From Candidatus Helarchaeota archaeon (lineage in GTDB: Archaea; Asgardarchaeota; Lokiarchaeia; Helarchaeales; HEL-GB-A), in NCBI GenBank assembly GCA_013375405.1, contig JABXJU010000001.1, forward strand, positions 27,020 through 91,019: DNA of 64,000 nt. The letters are read 5' to 3'. The notes beneath the pieces are model-generated. The model had not been told where the DNA came from and ran no database searches. It was given only the letters and a program-made list of their open reading frames with translations. The translations under genes were made by a program, and so were the position numbers. This document shows, piece by piece, positions 9,508-17,165 of the stretch; the stretch's first letter is position 1, and each line of letters starts with the position of its first letter.

Positions 9508-10659
9508 TTATAATTCAGAACCACAAAATTTACAAAAGAGTTCAGTGTTTCTATTCTCTAATCCGCAAAAAGGACAGTAAGCCATAGATGGCGCTCTTGG
9601 AATAGGTTGAGGAGGTGTTGTAGCTCTGTAAGCAATAGGTGGCGCTCTTGGGATAGGTTGAGGGGGTGGTGTAGCTCTCCATATAATTCTTTGTTGATCT
9701 ATAACAGGCTGTGTTTCTCTCCTTGATCTTGTATAACGCCGAGGCCTCTGGGTTCTCGGGATTTGTTGTTGCCGCCGATTCTTCTTATAAATTGCTATAG
9801 CGATGATATTTACCGCAATAACGATCAACATGACTAATATAACACGTCCGGCGCGAGAACGGGCCTGATCGAGATGAAGAATATAGTCACCAGAACCCCC
9901 CGAATGTACAACAACTAAAGCATAATATCCTGTATTAGGTACCTCATACCGTATGGTTTCGTCACTACCATAACCTGAATTGGTGCTGCTTCTATAATAC
10001 CCAGAATAACCGGTTGCCTGACCTAAATTTAAATAATAAAGGTAAAGATCATAATCTCCTGCAATTGGAACATCTAAAGTGAATTCGTATTTTTTTCCAG
10101 AAGTGAGATGTACTTCATAGATTTCAATACAATCAGAGCCGCTCAAATGATTTACATAAGAAGTCCCTATAGAAGAATATGAGGCAGTGGGTTCCCACTT
10201 AATATAGGCATTACCCGTTCCGGAAGACCTATAAACTTTTGGATAGTAATATGAGACGCCAGAAGATCGAACAACTACCCAATTAAGAAGCCCTGGGCCT
10301 CTGGTCGAAGAAGCTATAGAACCCGAATAACTACTACTTGTATAAAGATATAAATAGAATCTATTTGCCGAAGAAGTCGGCCGAACCCATACAACATGAT
10401 AATAATTACTATATGAACTACTAGTTCGATAATAATAGTTAGTATAAGATGATCCATAGTACTCATACATCGTATAATCGGCCGAGAGGATTTCTGGACT
10501 GCTTGGATTGCCTGAAGCGGTTGATTCGAAGGGTGTATCCGCCAGTAGGGAAACTAATCCGTTACTTTGCTGGTTTGAGGACCCAAACAGTGCCATTCCA
10601 ATAAATAATCCCAAAAAAACTCCAATTAAACACAGTTTAGAAAATTTATTGGATTCCAA
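9508..10659 (-). CDS. Membrane-anchored Ser/Tyr-rich extracellular protein with cytoplasmic zinc-ribbon tail
   Basis: 383 residues. N-terminal signal/anchor helix (residues ~8-27), then a long Ser/Tyr/Gly-rich region, then a beta-sandwich resembling the bacterial pre-peptidase C-terminal (PPC) domain (KYEFTLDVPIAGDYDLYLYY through GDYILHLD). A transmembrane helix (VILVMLIVIAVNIIAIAIY) follows at about residues 273-291, then an Arg/Pro-rich segment with two 17-residue repeats (RATPPPQPIPRAP type) and a C-terminal zinc ribbon (CPFCG...CKFCG). The start is TTG at 10659 with GGGAG just upstream. The split into an outer carbohydrate/adhesion-like part and an inner zinc ribbon suggests sensing or anchoring; function unknown. 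Confidence 0.75.
   Translation of the reverse strand: MESNKFSKLCLIGVFLGLFIGMALFGSSNQQSNGLVSLLADTPFESTASGNPSSPEILSADYTMYEYYGSSYTNYYYRTSSSYSNYYHVVWVRPTSSANRFYLYLYTSSSYSGSIASSTRGPGLLNWVVVRSSGVSYYYPKVYRSSGTGNAYIKWEPTASYSSIGTSYVNHLSGSDCIEIYEVHLTSGKKYEFTLDVPIAGDYDLYLYYLNLGQATGYSGYYRSSTNSGYGSDETIRYEVPNTGYYALVVVHSGGSGDYILHLDQARSRAGRVILVMLIVIAVNIIAIAIYKKNRRQQQIPRTQRPRRYTRSRRETQPVIDQQRIIWRATPPPQPIPRAPPIAYRATTPPQPIPRAPSMAYCPFCGLENRNTELFCKFCGSEL
9590..9677. repeat. 51-bp tandem repeat inside the zinc-ribbon-tailed protein gene
   Basis: Two near-identical 51-bp units begin at 9590 and 9641 (GGCGCTCTTGG.ATAGGTTGAG core) and encode the 17-residue Pro-rich repeat. The high identity at DNA level, including silent positions, suggests a recent duplication or slippage-prone minisatellite. 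Confidence 0.7.
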
Positions 10660-10818
10660 CGATCTCCCTACCTACTAACGCACTTAATTAATAATAGTAA
10701 ATACTAAAATAAATACGTTGTTAATTGGGAAGGTACTTGTTTTCGAAAGTTTCAGCAGGATAAAAATAAAAAATCACTTGTTGATCGTTATTACAAAATC
10801 TGTTAGGATGAAAGTCTT

Positions 10819-12009
10819 ATGGTAGATGCATTGAAAGGGTTGAAAATTATTGATTTGACGCTTCTATTCCCCGGGCCATTCGGAATGAAAGTTTTTGCAG
10901 ATTTCGGGGCTGAGGTAATTAAAATTGAGAACCGCGCAAACCCCGATGCGACCAGAGGTTTACCCCCCCTCGTGGGTACGTCTGGGCGGAGACGTCAGAG
11001 TTTCTTTTATCATACTCTTAATAGGAACAAAAAGAGTTTGACTTTAAATCTCAAAAAACAAGAAGCACTTGAAATTTTCTATAAACTTGCAAAAGAAGCC
11101 GATGTCATCGTTGAACAGTTCAGGCCGGGAGTAGTAAAAAAATTACGTGTCGATTATGAAACGATTAAGAAAATAAATCCCCGAATTATTTATTGCTCCA
11201 TTACTGGTTATGGACAGGATGGGCCTTATCGTGATTTCCCCGGCCATGATTTAAATTATACTGCTTACGCGGGGGTCGCTGGTCTTAATCAATCGCGTGA
11301 TGAGGAACCCATTTTGCCCGGCTTGCAAATTGCAGATATGGTGGGAGGTGGGCTGAATGCAGTTATTGGGATTTTACTTGCTTTATATGCACGACAGCAT
11401 ACAGGAAAGGGACAACATATCGATATCTCCATGATGGATGGGGTATTAGGTTTAAACCAAATGTTCTTAGCTCAATGGTTAGCTATGAGAGCGAAACCTA
11501 AATTAAAGGAACAGCCGCTGACAGGAGCCCTCCCGCAATATCAGATGATGAAATGTAAAGACGGGAAATATTTTAGTATTGGCGCACTGGAACCCAAATT
11601 CTATACCGCATTGTTGCGCCAAATCGGGCGGGAAGATCTCCTCAAAGGATCGTTTTCAAGAGCCCAAGTCTTTGAAGAATTGAACAAGACCTTCCTTACC
11701 AAGGATCGGGATACTTGGACCAAGGAAATTAACGATTGTGAATTTAATGATGCAAAAATGGTTGCACCCGTTTATGAAGTTGATGAAGTCGAGAATGATC
11801 CTCAAGTACAGGCTCGGAATTTAATTATCGATGTTGAAACACCTCATGGTACAATTAAACAAATCGGATTTCCTATTAAACTCTCTGAAACCCCCGCTAC
11901 ATTAAAATTCTGCGCGCCAACCGTAGGCCAACACAATGAAGAAATTCTTGGAACTCTTGGGTACTCACCTGAAGAAGTAAAAGCTTTAAGAAAAAAGAAG
12001 GTAATTTAA
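10819..12009 (+). CDS. Family III acyl-CoA transferase (CaiB/BaiF)
   Basis: 396 residues, the normal length of the family. Hallmarks: N-terminal LKIIDLTLLFPGPFGMKVFADFGAEVIKIE, the LNRNKKSLTLNLK motif, and the Q-I-A-D-M-V-G-G stretch whose Asp is expected to be the catalytic carboxylate that forms the acyl-CoA anhydride. C-terminal small-domain motifs (ETPHGTIKQIGFPIKLSETP, GQHNEEILGTLGYS) are intact. It moves CoA between carboxylic acids, for example oxalate, carnitine-like or aromatic acids. A second paralogue lies at 21477-22655. The substrate is not predictable. Single-gene unit, convergent with the following minus gene. Confidence 0.9.
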   Translation: MVDALKGLKIIDLTLLFPGPFGMKVFADFGAEVIKIENRANPDATRGLPPLVGTSGRRRQSFFYHTLNRNKKSLTLNLKKQEALEIFYKLAKEADVIVEQFRPGVVKKLRVDYETIKKINPRIIYCSITGYGQDGPYRDFPGHDLNYTAYAGVAGLNQSRDEEPILPGLQIADMVGGGLNAVIGILLALYARQHTGKGQHIDISMMDGVLGLNQMFLAQWLAMRAKPKLKEQPLTGALPQYQMMKCKDGKYFSIGALEPKFYTALLRQIGREDLLKGSFSRAQVFEELNKTFLTKDRDTWTKEINDCEFNDAKMVAPVYEVDEVENDPQVQARNLIIDVETPHGTIKQIGFPIKLSETPATLKFCAPTVGQHNEEILGTLGYSPEEVKALRKKKVI

Positions 12010-12019
12010 AATTCTTTTA

Positions 12020-12472
12020 TTAAAATCGATCTTCAGGTAGTACTAAATTCACGTCCTCAAATGCTTTCGGATCTTTGGTTAATTTCGTGAGAATTTCCGT
12101 TACTATCTCATTATTTTGGCTAACTTTAATAACGAAATCATCAGGTCGTAATCCTCGTACTTCAAAATTAAAGGCATCCGTGAGTGACAGGAGAACTCCC
12201 ATTTTTTCTTTCGTTTTTTTCAAGGTCAGTAAAATCAAGGCAGTTTTTGCACGTGGAATTGTTTCTTTATCACATTCTACTTTTTTGACATTTGGGAGTT
12301 TACTATAATGATCTTGTTTTTTGACAACCTTTGTAACATCTTGCAGGATATAGCGCTCGATGATAGGCGGCTTCATGATATCTTGCGTGTCCGTAAAAAT
12401 TAGAACAATATCATCCTCTTGCCCGGCCTTAATCCCTTCTAACGTTACCATCCATTTAGTCATGAGATTCAT
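12020..12472 (-). CDS. Hypothetical protein, 150 aa
   Basis: Soluble, charged, alpha/beta-type protein without cysteines clusters, signal peptide or membrane helix; I do not recognise a family. It has regular hydrophobic strands (DDIVLIFTDT, KTALILLTL, DDFVIKVSQ) and a Lys-rich middle. It is convergent with the CoA-transferase (10 bases between stops) and lies 42 bases downstream of the small membrane gene at 12514-12801, possibly in the same transcript. ATG at 12472 is followed by a second Met four codons later. Confidence 0.6.
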   Translation of the reverse strand: MNLMTKWMVTLEGIKAGQEDDIVLIFTDTQDIMKPPIIERYILQDVTKVVKKQDHYSKLPNVKKVECDKETIPRAKTALILLTLKKTKEKMGVLLSLTDAFNFEVRGLRPDDFVIKVSQNNEIVTEILTKLTKDPKAFEDVNLVLPEDRF

Positions 12473-12513
12473 CTCGAGATTTTTCTTTTTTAAATTTTAG
12501 CGATAATCCCTTA

Positions 12514-12801
12514 TTAAGTTTTTATGAAGTATAAATAACAAAACCACACCAGTTGAACTAAAAATACAATTGTTCCAATGAGTTTGAGACGATTTTCGTC
12601 TTGAACTGAGTCCGGAAGACGTTTCATTACTGAGATATCTTTGGTTTCAGCAAGTATATCATCTATAAAGAAAAACAATCCAAATCCCAAATAAATTCCA
12701 GCCCAAATAAAACTAGATTTCGAAAACAGAAATCCTGATTCAATGATCATCACAACCCCGAGCCATAAATGGTGTAACACGTATTTTTTCAGGAAGCTCA
12801 T
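12514..12801 (-). CDS. Small three-helix membrane protein
   Basis: 95 residues with three hydrophobic helices (about residues 12-28, 31-48 and 75-92) and a short polar loop (ETKDISVMKRLPDSVQDENR). The N-terminus carries an HHLWLG motif on the membrane border. No family is recognised. Followed on the same strand by the 12020-12472 gene. ATG start at 12801. Confidence 0.6.
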   Translation of the reverse strand: MSFLKKYVLHHLWLGVVMIIESGFLFSKSSFIWAGIYLGFGLFFFIDDILAETKDISVMKRLPDSVQDENRLKLIGTIVFLVQLVWFCYLYFIKT

Positions 12802-12968
12802 AGTATTCGTCTCATTCCTAAATTAGAAAGCTTTCTTATCTGTTATCGCTTTATTGATTTATTTTCTTCTTGAAGTTAAGAAAATTGCGCATAATTACCA
12901 TCACTCTTAAATAAGAGGGTAAATAATCTGAAATCAGAGAACAATTTGTTTTTCCAAACTCTCTTTAG

Positions 12969-13307
12969 GTGCATGATTTGGCGACAAATGATAAATCGAA
13001 GAAAGAGGGGAAAGTAACAGTTAATGTGCATTTTTTGGGTTTCTCTCAAGATAATGTCGGAGTCCGAGATATTACAATTAGCTTAGAAGGTCTAATTAAC
13101 TTAAAGGACTTATTAAAAGAGTTAGCAACAAAAATCGGCCCTAAATTCCACGAGAATGTCTTTGACCCACATTCAGGTAAACTAAGTGATAAAAATACTA
13201 TTATAATAAATGGGCGTCATTATTCTGCTCTTGATGGACTAGAAACTCCATTGAAAAGTGGAGATGAAATCTCCTTTTTTCCACCCTTGGGTGGTGGTTC
13301 ATTCTAA
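12969..13307 (+). CDS. MoaD/ThiS-family ubiquitin-like sulfur carrier with C-terminal extension
   Basis: 112 residues with a beta-grasp fold pattern ending in GDEISFFPPLGGGSF. The GDEI-x-FFPP-x-GG ending is diagnostic of MoaD, the sulfur donor in molybdopterin/tungstopterin synthesis, whose C-terminal Gly-Gly is adenylated and thiocarboxylated. Here two residues (Ser-Phe) follow the glycines, so the mature carboxyl terminus would need proteolytic exposure. GTG start at 12969, with 15 charged residues before the first strand. It sits 279 bases upstream of the aldehyde:ferredoxin oxidoreductase gene on the same strand, which agrees with a role in the tungsten cofactor of that enzyme. A ubiquitin-like modifier role is an alternative. 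Confidence 0.8.
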   Translation: MHDLATNDKSKKEGKVTVNVHFLGFSQDNVGVRDITISLEGLINLKDLLKELATKIGPKFHENVFDPHSGKLSDKNTIIINGRHYSALDGLETPLKSGDEISFFPPLGGGSF

Positions 13308-13406
13308 AATTTCATGTAATGGTTTCTCGTGGCATTTCATTTTTTGAATATTCGATGACAATATCCAATGTTTCAATTTGTAGTTTTAGCACTTTTTCAT
13401 TAATAA

Positions 13407-13419
13407 AAAAGTATAAATG
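13407..13419 (+). promoter_or_regulatory. Candidate TATA box for the AOR operon
   Basis: A-rich run followed by GTATAAATG, a good archaeal TATA element. Transcription would start near 13440, giving a leader of about 145 bases before the AOR ATG at 13587, long for an archaeon and containing the inverted repeat at 13534-13551. Confidence 0.45.
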
Positions 13420-13533
13420 AATATTCCCTTATTGTTTTTTAGAAATTTCCAGACAGTGAATACGACAAGCTTGAACGAGGAAGCTTGAATTTAGTTAAGA
13501 AAAATAATGCTGAATGAAAATAATTGTGAGAAA

Positions 13534-13551
13534 CCTTAAATTATGTTAAGG
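13534..13551 (+). promoter_or_regulatory. Perfect 6+6 inverted repeat in the AOR leader
   Basis: CCTTAA, six-base spacer, TTAAGG. It lies 35 bases before the AOR start and downstream of the candidate TATA box, so it may be an operator or a small RNA hairpin. Short repeats of this size can occur by chance in AT-rich DNA. Confidence 0.3.
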
Positions 13552-13586
13552 AAAAATTCGGAAAAAAAAAAATTGAGGTTAATTAT

Positions 13587-15434
13587 ATGAAAGGATATGC
13601 AGGAAAAGCAATTAGGGCGAACTTAACAACAGGAAAAATTAATTTTGATACTCTTACGGAAGAGTTTTGTGAGAAGTGGATTGGTGGTTACGGATTTGCT
13701 GCTAAAATTCTCTGGGATGAATTAAAAGCCGGTCTTGATCCCCTCAATCCTGATAATGTACTTATTTATGCTATGGGGCCAGTGCCCGGAACGATCCTCC
13801 CCACTAGTTCGAAGTATGGGGTCTTTGCGAAATCCCCCTTGACAGGGCTCTTCGGCATGGCAATTTCTTCGGGAAGCGTTGGGCAGCAATTGAAACGCGC
13901 TGGATACGATATGATTATTATCACGGGGCGCGCCGAGAAACCTGTCTACATGATGGTAGACGACAATGATGTAACACTCAAATCAGCGGAGCACCTTTGG
14001 GGCGAAAGAGATTGCTGGGAGACAGAAGATATTATTCGGGAAGAAATGAGTGATATGAAGATTGCTGTTGCTTCAATTGGACAGGCAGGCGAAAATCTTT
14101 CGAAAATTGCTTGCATTACTAATGATCGGAACCGTCAAGCGGGGCGAACTGGTATGGGAACTGTGATGGGATCTAAAAATTTGAAAGCCATCGCTATGAG
14201 GGGTTCTAAAGAGGTAGAAGTGGCACAGAAAGATGAGTTTATGCAAAAAGCTTTAAAATTAATTAAAATAGCGAATGGCCCTGCTACAAAAAAATACCGT
14301 GATTTGGGAACCCCTGCAAATGTAATGGTGTTCCAAAAACTCGGTATCTTACCCACCCGAAATTTCCAAGAGGGACGATTCGAAGCTGCCGAAATAGTGA
14401 GTGGGGAGACGATGAGGGATAAATGGGTAGCTAAAAAATCTGCTTGTTCATGTTGTCCCATTGGTTGTGACCATATTTGTACTGCTGTAGAAGGCCCATA
14501 CGCAGGAACCGTTTCCAGTGTTGATTTTGAATCAATCTTTGCACTCGGAACTTGCTGCGGACTCGACTATTTTCCGGCAATTATACGTGCTATTGAACTT
14601 TGCGACCGATACGGGATCGATACGATGTCTGGGGGCGTGACCATCTCCCACGCAATGGAATGTTTCGAAAAAGGGCTTATTACTACAGATGATACTGGTG
14701 GAATCGAATTGAAATTTGGTAATCATGAAGCGGAGATTCAATTCATTGAGGATATGACCTTTAGAAAAACCAAAGCGGGTGATATCTGGGCTGATGGAAG
14801 CAAAGCAGCTGCAGAGAAAATTGGGAAAGGCTCCGACCATTTTGCCATGCATAGTAAAGGACTCGAATTACCTGGCTATTTACTCCGAGGACTGAAAACT
14901 GCCGCAGTCGGTTTTGCCGTTTCTATCCGTGGTGGCTGTCATCTTCGTAATGGTGCTTATTCTCCAGACGTCAAAGGTAAATTCGATCGCCTTAAAGAAG
15001 AACCAGGTCGCGCTAAAGCTATAATCGGAACGGAAAATATCTATGGAATAATTGATTCGTTAATAATCTGTAAATTCACACGAGGCATCTATGAAAACGA
15101 TGATGAAATGGCCGAGGTCTATAATCTCATAACTGGTATTCCAATGGACGCCGCCAAATTGAAAGTAACTGGAGAACGCATCGTAAATCTATCCAAATGC
15201 TTTAATATTCGTGAAGGATGGAAAAAAGGTGATGATACACTTCCGCCTCGTTGCTTTAAAGATCCTGTTGAGACAGGTGATGTGAAAAACGTAGTTGTGG
15301 ATGAAAAGGGTTTCACCCAAATGGTGGAAGAATACTATGTTGACCGTGGCTGGACCAAAGAAGGGATTCCAACAGCGGCTAAATTGAAAAAACTTGGCCT
15401 TCAATTTGCAATAGAAGGTGTGGGGGCGAAATAA
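13587..15434 (+). CDS. aor: Tungsten-containing aldehyde:ferredoxin oxidoreductase
   Basis: 615 residues, full length for the AOR family. The N-terminal domain carries the tungstopterin-binding pattern (GYGFAAKILWDELKAGLDPL, GPVPGT, SGSVGQQLKRAGYD, GRTGMGTVMGSKNLKAIA). The [4Fe-4S] cysteines lie in SACSCCPIGCDHIC (residues ~288-301) with the later cysteine near CKFTRG. The DFESIFALGTCCGLDYFP and GLELPGYLLRGLKTAAVGFAVS stretches are typical. It oxidises aldehydes to carboxylic acids and reduces ferredoxin. The stop overlaps the next start (TAATG), so the polyferredoxin is its translationally coupled partner, and the MoaD-like gene is just upstream. The poly-A before the RBS-like GAGG at 13575 supports ATG 13587. 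Confidence 0.92.
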   Translation: MKGYAGKAIRANLTTGKINFDTLTEEFCEKWIGGYGFAAKILWDELKAGLDPLNPDNVLIYAMGPVPGTILPTSSKYGVFAKSPLTGLFGMAISSGSVGQQLKRAGYDMIIITGRAEKPVYMMVDDNDVTLKSAEHLWGERDCWETEDIIREEMSDMKIAVASIGQAGENLSKIACITNDRNRQAGRTGMGTVMGSKNLKAIAMRGSKEVEVAQKDEFMQKALKLIKIANGPATKKYRDLGTPANVMVFQKLGILPTRNFQEGRFEAAEIVSGETMRDKWVAKKSACSCCPIGCDHICTAVEGPYAGTVSSVDFESIFALGTCCGLDYFPAIIRAIELCDRYGIDTMSGGVTISHAMECFEKGLITTDDTGGIELKFGNHEAEIQFIEDMTFRKTKAGDIWADGSKAAAEKIGKGSDHFAMHSKGLELPGYLLRGLKTAAVGFAVSIRGGCHLRNGAYSPDVKGKFDRLKEEPGRAKAIIGTENIYGIIDSLIICKFTRGIYENDDEMAEVYNLITGIPMDAAKLKVTGERIVNLSKCFNIREGWKKGDDTLPPRCFKDPVETGDVKNVVVDEKGFTQMVEEYYVDRGWTKEGIPTAAKLKKLGLQFAIEGVGAK

Positions 15435-15922
15435 TGCAAAAAGTATTAGTTGTTGATCCGGAAAAATGCACTGGTTGTGAAGTCTGTGATTTTGTCTGCT
15501 CTATGGAAAAATATGGAACGTTTAATCCTCTTCATGCCCGAATTCGCACAATTCGGATTGAACCAGTTATCAACATGGCCATTGGCTGCCAATTCTGTTT
15601 AGAAGCACCATGTGTACATGCATGTCCCTATAAATCATTAGAGAAGAGTGAAGAAACGGGGATTATCAAGGTTGATGATGATAAATGCGTCGGCTGTGGC
15701 TTTTGCATACGCGCCTGCGACTTCGGCGCTATCTGCTTCAATCTTAAAACGGAGAAGGTCATTATCTGTGATCTCTGCCAAGATCGTGATAACGGACCTG
15801 CATGTGTTGAATATTGTCCCAAAGAATGCATTGAACACACAACGCTCGAGTCCTTTTCCCAACAAGTACGCAAAAAAGCTGTGAATAAATTACTTGAAAG
15901 TATTGCAAAACAGGCAAAATAA
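15434..15922 (+). CDS. Polyferredoxin subunit of the AOR (four [4Fe-4S] sites)
   Basis: 162 residues with sixteen clustered cysteines in the order CTGCEVCDFVC, CQFCLEAPCVHACP, CVGCGFCIRAC, CDLCQ...CVEYCPKEC. This is the DMSO-reductase-B/AOR-associated ferredoxin type, which relays electrons out of the AOR catalytic subunit. ATG overlaps the AOR stop by one base, so the two proteins are made together. Followed by a T-rich terminator-like stretch. Confidence 0.9.
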   Translation: MQKVLVVDPEKCTGCEVCDFVCSMEKYGTFNPLHARIRTIRIEPVINMAIGCQFCLEAPCVHACPYKSLEKSEETGIIKVDDDKCVGCGFCIRACDFGAICFNLKTEKVIICDLCQDRDNGPACVEYCPKECIEHTTLESFSQQVRKKAVNKLLESIAKQAK

Positions 15923-15936
15923 ATAAAAATTTCTCC

Positions 15937-15975
15937 TTTTTTATTCATTTTTTTTAATCTTCTTTTATTTCGTCT
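15937..15975 (+). terminator. T-rich terminator of the AOR operon
   Basis: Several T runs of 5-8 (CCTTTTTTATTCATTTTTTT and TTCTTTTATTTC) directly after the polyferredoxin stop, the usual form of an archaeal intrinsic terminator. Confidence 0.4.
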
Positions 15976-16138
15976 TATTGGCAGACGAAATTTTTAATTA
16001 TCATTCTTTCCGAGAATTGTGACAATACTTAAAAGGAATCATTTCCTAACTAGCAGAAATAGATCAGAAACCTTTAGATGTTTTCTTATTATATAATATT
16101 TTCTAAGTTGGAAGGTTTTATCAAAAGAAGGTTCAGGT

Positions 16139-17017
16139 TTGGAGCGAGAAAAATTGGATGATTCGGATCTTATAGCGAAGATCAAAAAGGATACCAAGAA
16201 TTTTAACAATATCCTTTGGGATATTCTTACTCCATTTGAACGAGGAAGGGTCCTCAAGCGAATTAAGAAACAAACGCCAGAAATTCAATATGAAACAAAT
16301 TCAGTGACCGACGTCAAGAAACTGGCCGAGAAAACACCTACAGAAACGGTTGCCCTAACTCCTGAAATAACTGATGATAAGTCAATAGAAGATGAAGTAC
16401 CCAAACCAAAAGATTTTGAAGGCGGAGAAGAAAAAAATAAATTTAATGTATGGGATTTAAAAACCAAGTACCGCGTAGCCTTTGCAGATATGATTGAACA
16501 GCGTACAACTATGATGAAGTTCCTTCTAGATAATTATGGCATAGAAACAGTAGAAAAATTCTTCCTATCCGATAATCCTGAATGGGCCGAGAAATTAAAG
16601 GTAGGGAAGATGAAAAAGATCTTCGCTAAGATGATCTCCAAGCTAGCCCCTTCTCTCCTGATGAGGCGTCTTACTGGTATAATCGTGTCTCAAGCTCAGT
16701 ACTTAGTTGGTATTGACTATATTACAGTCACTGAGTTGACCGATAATTGCGAAATACTCGAAATTTCGAATTGTCCGGTCCTTAAACAATTTAAAAAAAC
16801 CATTAAGGCATTAAAATTTAGTAATCTTGAGAGACGCTACGTTTGTTCTTTTGCCTGTGTTCCGGTTCTTGCTCAAATGTGTGCAGTGGGGAATTGTAAC
16901 CTCAAAGCTGATTACACTGATAAAGGCTGTTATTTGATAATAACCCTAAAACCTAAAGAATCTGCGGAATCAAAACAAAGTCAACCAACCACTCTGATTA
17001 AAAACGGCCCTTTATGA
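16139..17017 (+). CDS. Unknown protein with C-terminal Cys-motif domain shared with 50009-50524
   Basis: 292 residues. Residues ~1-110 are charged and probably disordered. The ~180-residue C-terminal domain aligns with the whole protein at 50009-50524: both have a KY[RK]V-type opening, a MKFL-x-DN-[YF]-G helix, a G-I-D-Y strand, and a C-terminal pattern of spaced cysteines (C-S-F-A-C-V-P then G-N-C and a closing D/E-K-G-C strand). The pattern resembles the L-2-amino-thiazoline-4-carboxylic acid hydrolase-like (ATC hydrolase) family, but that is tentative. No membrane segments. TTG start at 16139. The following 150 bases to the minus gene contain no gene. Confidence 0.6.
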   Translation: MEREKLDDSDLIAKIKKDTKNFNNILWDILTPFERGRVLKRIKKQTPEIQYETNSVTDVKKLAEKTPTETVALTPEITDDKSIEDEVPKPKDFEGGEEKNKFNVWDLKTKYRVAFADMIEQRTTMMKFLLDNYGIETVEKFFLSDNPEWAEKLKVGKMKKIFAKMISKLAPSLLMRRLTGIIVSQAQYLVGIDYITVTELTDNCEILEISNCPVLKQFKKTIKALKFSNLERRYVCSFACVPVLAQMCAVGNCNLKADYTDKGCYLIITLKPKESAESKQSQPTTLIKNGPL

Positions 17018-17165
17018 TAAATCATTTTTTAATCTTTTACCAATCCTGTTAATTTTTCATTTAGTTCCAATTAAAACAGATTATTTAATAAAGTTTCCCC
17101 CATACTCTCTATCACAATGAGATTTATATCGGTTTTGATTACTGCTCTTATCTTTTTAGCACTTA

